Assembly: GCA_964446655.1 (NCBI GenBank)
Contig: CAYUPL010000003.1
Span: 62,001-126,000 of the forward strand
Reading direction: 5' to 3'
DNA: 64,000 bases
Origin: Desulfopila_A sp964446655
Lineage (GTDB): Bacteria > Desulfobacterota > Desulfobulbia > Desulfobulbales > Desulfocapsaceae
This document shows positions 61,801 through 64,000 of the stretch, one piece after another. The stretch's first letter is position 1, and each line of letters opens with the position of its first letter. The notes under the pieces were generated by a model. It did not search any database. It was not told where the DNA came from and was given only the letters and a program-made list of their open reading frames with translations. The position numbers and the translations under genes are program-made.

Positions 61801-63021
61801 TCAGCAAAGGGGTGTTTTTTTTCTGAGGATATGCAAAATATGATCAAGGATCATGTCCGCCGTTTCGTCCTTGGTAACACAAGGAAGCTGTTTGCTGTGC
61901 TGAGCATCCATAAGAAATATACTGTTGGTGTCTACCTCGAACCCCGAAGTAGTCGAACTGATATCATTGACGGCTATCAAATCCAAATTTTTTTTACGAA
62001 GTTTCCTTTTTCCTTCTTCCTGCAAATTCTGACTTTCAGCGGCAAAACCGACAACAAGTTGATACGGCTTTCTTGGCAGTTGACCAACTTCATAGAGGAT
62101 ATCAGGGTTTTGTCTCAAATCTATTTTTTGAGCGGCATCCTCCTTTTTAACCTTTTTGCTATGCACCGCCGCCGGTCTGAAATCGCTGACTGCCGCAGCT
62201 TTTATAAGAATGGTACTGGTAGTGAATTCTCGCATAACGGCCTGAAACATTTCTTCGGCAGTAGTAACATCAATCCGCTCGACTCCATGGGGACAGGCAA
62301 GGTTTGTCGGGCCACTGACCAGGACAACCTTGGCTCCGCGTCGACAGGCCGCCCTGGCCAAGGCATAACCCATCTTCCCTGAAGACCTGTTACTGAGAAA
62401 TCTCGCCGGGTCCATGGGTTCGCGTGTGGGGCCGGCTGTGACCAGAACACGTTCTCCATTGAAATCGTTTTCTCCCAGACAGCCAAGCAAAACGTCCTGC
62501 ACAACTTCCCACTCTACAAGTCGACCGGGCCCATTGTCTTTGCAGGCCATCATACCCGAAGCCGGGTCTACCACCAGATAACCGAGATCGCGCAGCCTGC
62601 TGATGTTTTCCTGTGTGGTCTGATGGAGGTACATTTGCGAATTCATCGCCGGACAAACGACGACAGGTGCTCTGGTTGCCAGAACTGCCGTACTGAGAAG
62701 ATCATCAGCCATGCCATGAGCAAGTCTGGCTATTGTCTGCGCCGAAGCAGGTGCTATGAGGAAAAGTGCTGCTTCCTGAGCAAGTTCGATATGAGTCATG
62801 GCACCACCTTCTGCTTCGGCAAACATCGAGGTATACACAGTTTCACCGGTAAGTGCCGCAAAGGTCAGAGGGGTAATAAATTTGGCTGCCGATGCTGTCA
62901 TGACAACTGCTACTCGTGCCTCTTCCTTGGCAAGCGTACTGACCCAGCCGGCAACTTTGAAGGCAGCAATACTGCCTGTAATCCCTACAACTATTCTCTT
63001 CCCGGCGAAAATATTTGCCAT
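61801..63021 (-). CDS. coaBC: Phosphopantothenoylcysteine decarboxylase / phosphopantothenate-cysteine ligase
   Basis: CoaBC performs two successive steps of coenzyme A synthesis. The 406-residue protein has the flavin-dependent CoaC domain at about residues 1-190, with GSIAAFKVAGWVSTLAKE, the catalytic His in MTHIELAQ, and PAMNSQMY. The CoaB domain at about 195-400 has VLVTAGPTREPMDPARFLSNRSSGKMGYALA cut here at its core AGPTREP, then VKKEDAAQKIDLRQNPDIL and VGFAAES. All are complete. It lies 18 bp after the BI-1 gene and 16 bp before the MFS gene. Confidence 0.96.
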   Translation of the reverse strand: MANIFAGKRIVVGITGSIAAFKVAGWVSTLAKEEARVAVVMTASAAKFITPLTFAALTGETVYTSMFAEAEGGAMTHIELAQEAALFLIAPASAQTIARLAHGMADDLLSTAVLATRAPVVVCPAMNSQMYLHQTTQENISRLRDLGYLVVDPASGMMACKDNGPGRLVEWEVVQDVLLGCLGENDFNGERVLVTAGPTREPMDPARFLSNRSSGKMGYALARAACRRGAKVVLVSGPTNLACPHGVERIDVTTAEEMFQAVMREFTTSTILIKAAAVSDFRPAAVHSKKVKKEDAAQKIDLRQNPDILYEVGQLPRKPYQLVVGFAAESQNLQEEGKRKLRKKNLDLIAVNDISSTTSGFEVDTNSIFLMDAQHSKQLPCVTKDETADMILDHILHILRKKTPLC

Positions 63022-63039
63022 ACAAGCTCCTGCTGTTCT

Positions 63040-63747
63040 TTAGTTCCTGCTGCCTCCAAAAAACCGCAACAGCATAAGGAAAAGATTTATAAAATCAAGA
63101 TAGAGGGCCAGGGCTCCCATAATTGAGCCTTTTCTGATGGCGTCTTCTCCCTGTTCCAGAATTCTCTGTTCTCCCATTTTCTTTATTTTTTGGACGTCAT
63201 AGGCGGTCAGACCTGTGAAAATAAAGACACCGAGTAGAGATATTATCCAGTACAGATTGGAACTTCCGAGAAAAATATTGACGATGGAAGCGATAATAAT
63301 GCCGATAAGGCCCATGAAAAGAAAAGACCCCCATCCGGAAAGATCTCTTTTGGTGACCATGCCGTAGAGAGCCATTGCCCCAAACATACCGGCTGTAATG
63401 AAAAAAGTCCCTGCTATGGACGATCTGGTATAGGCCAGAAATATTACCGACAATGTCAATCCGTTGAGGATAGAGTAGCCGTAAAACAGCAGAGATGCCG
63501 TCCCCGACTGGATTTTATCGATTCTGGCGGAGAGAAAGAAAACAAGACCCAGTTCAGCAATAATCAGAATAAAAAAGACCGGACTTGAGGCAATGGTGAG
63601 GGCCAAACCTGATTGAGCAGTGATAAAGGCGATAAGGCCTGTAACAGCAAGCCCCACAGCCATCCAGTTGAATACCTTGGCCAGAAAAATGGACGAAGCA
63701 TCCTTTCTGGCCCGAGTAATGGTGATATGCCCTACGTTCTCTTGCAT
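63040..63747 (-). CDS. Bax inhibitor-1 / YccA family membrane protein
   Basis: This 235-residue inner-membrane protein has seven predicted helices and the family end GALALYLDFINLFLMLLRFFG. FNWMAVGLAVTGLIAF and GLTAYDVQKIKKMGEQ are also typical of BI-1/YccA proteins. In E. coli YccA modulates FtsH; others act as pH-sensitive ion channels. Role here is not determined. It begins the minus-strand run BI-1, coaBC, MFS, YkgJ, mannosyltransferase. Confidence 0.92.
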   Translation of the reverse strand: MQENVGHITITRARKDASSIFLAKVFNWMAVGLAVTGLIAFITAQSGLALTIASSPVFFILIIAELGLVFFLSARIDKIQSGTASLLFYGYSILNGLTLSVIFLAYTRSSIAGTFFITAGMFGAMALYGMVTKRDLSGWGSFLFMGLIGIIIASIVNIFLGSSNLYWIISLLGVFIFTGLTAYDVQKIKKMGEQRILEQGEDAIRKGSIMGALALYLDFINLFLMLLRFFGGSRN

Positions 63748-63841
63748 ACTCTTTCTCCATATCTGTTGAGATCTCTAAATTGGTGTCGATGCAAACAGTA
63801 CTCTTTCTTTAAGCTGCTGTTATAAAATGCAATGCGCCATA

Positions 63842-64000
63842 TTAATAAGCACCATTACCTTTAAAAACGGCAAGCACTGTTCTCCAGATAATTTTGATAT
63901 CCGTCCACAATGAATAATTGAGAATGTACCAGTCGTCCATTTTGACACGATCTATGTAGTCCTCGGTATTTGAGCGGCGACCAACCTGCCATAATCCTGT
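63842..64000 (-). CDS. C-terminal end of a bacterial sugar transferase (partial)
   Basis: The last 159 bases hold 52 codons and a stop of a gene that continues beyond the right edge. The reading TGLWQVGRRSNTEDYIDRVK, then WYILNYSLWTDIKIIWRTVL and a GNGAY end, is the C-terminus of polyprenyl-phosphate sugar-1-phosphate transferases (WbaP/WcaJ type), with GLWQV-GRS and the DxWY-NWS-W-D pattern. These enzymes start exopolysaccharide or O-antigen synthesis on undecaprenyl phosphate. A polysaccharide locus may lie to the right. Confidence 0.85.
   Translation of the reverse strand, partial: TGLWQVGRRSNTEDYIDRVKMDDWYILNYSLWTDIKIIWRTVLAVFKGNGAY

Noticed and set aside
1..64000. CRISPR arrays, rRNA operons, prophage genes or integrases
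   Set aside because: No regularly spaced repeats, rRNA sequence, phage structural genes or recombinase motifs were seen on either strand by reading.

Overview
The window reads as a stretch of core chromosome from a Gram-negative bacterium. Lipopolysaccharide genes (lptF-like, lptE-like, kdsB, a sugar transferase at the right edge), lipoproteins and a CheB-like regulator point to a diderm. The gene content and order (rplU-rpmA-obgE-proB-proA-nadD; rpsF-rpsR-DUF2232-rplI-dnaB; leuS-lptE) and the moderate G+C fit the Desulfobacterota, most likely the Desulfobulbales. That placement is inference from remembered gene neighbourhoods, not from a search. Coding density is high. I see no rRNA, tRNA, CRISPR array or prophage.

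Layout. 1-4.4 kb (+): pheA, tsaD, rsmA and an iron-dependent alcohol dehydrogenase. 4.4-8.5 kb (-): a parE-parC pair of the Bacteroidetes/Chlamydiae-like type. 8.8-13 kb: lptF, a DUF166 gene, nnr and a CBS-domain protein. 13-20 kb (-): ung, a receiver protein with a degenerate CheB domain, then nadD, proA, proB, obgE, rpmA and rplU. 20.3-21.4 kb: a two-module AP2-like protein and mazG. 21.4-29.7 kb (+): a strong promoter and structured leader, then rpsF, rpsR, DUF2232, rplI, dnaB, leuS, lptE and dus. 29.7-32.8 kb (-): folD and a large malic enzyme, separated by a MITE-like palindromic element. 32.8-38.3 kb: an EpmB/KamA gene remnant, an HDOD-GGDEF protein, priA and galU. 38.3-47.3 kb: hrpA, a small membrane protein, a CofD/YvcK-like protein, kdsB, rsmJ, rlmH and a YkgJ-family protein. 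47.5-55 kb: yqgE, glgB, a 62-residue protein, DUF4126, a histidine kinase and a large uncharacterised protein. 55.4-58.4 kb (+): a DUF4136 lipoprotein, mdh and nadA. 58.4-64 kb (-): shikimate kinase, a tRNA-queuosine mannosyltransferase homologue, a second YkgJ protein, an MFS transporter, coaBC, a BI-1 protein, and the end of a sugar transferase.

Most genes are housekeeping: translation and RNA modification (tsaD, rsmA, rsmJ, rlmH, dus, leuS, four ribosomal proteins), DNA maintenance (parEC, priA, dnaB, ung, hrpA), cofactors (nadA, nadD, coaBC, folD, nnr) and amino acids (pheA, proAB, aroK).

The less ordinary items are: (1) two YkgJ CxxCxxCC proteins, each sharing an ATGA overlap with a downstream RNA-modification gene, one of them a clear bacterial homologue of animal GTDC1/QTMAN; (2) a receiver-zinc ribbon-CheB fusion with all three CheB catalytic residues replaced; (3) a 225-bp nested palindromic element with perfect 16-bp terminal inverted repeats; (4) a histidine kinase translationally coupled to a large protein with a nucleoside-phosphorylase-like C-terminus; (5) a shikimate kinase with an altered P-loop; (6) a decayed EpmB/KamA gene; (7) a long structured leader before rpsF.
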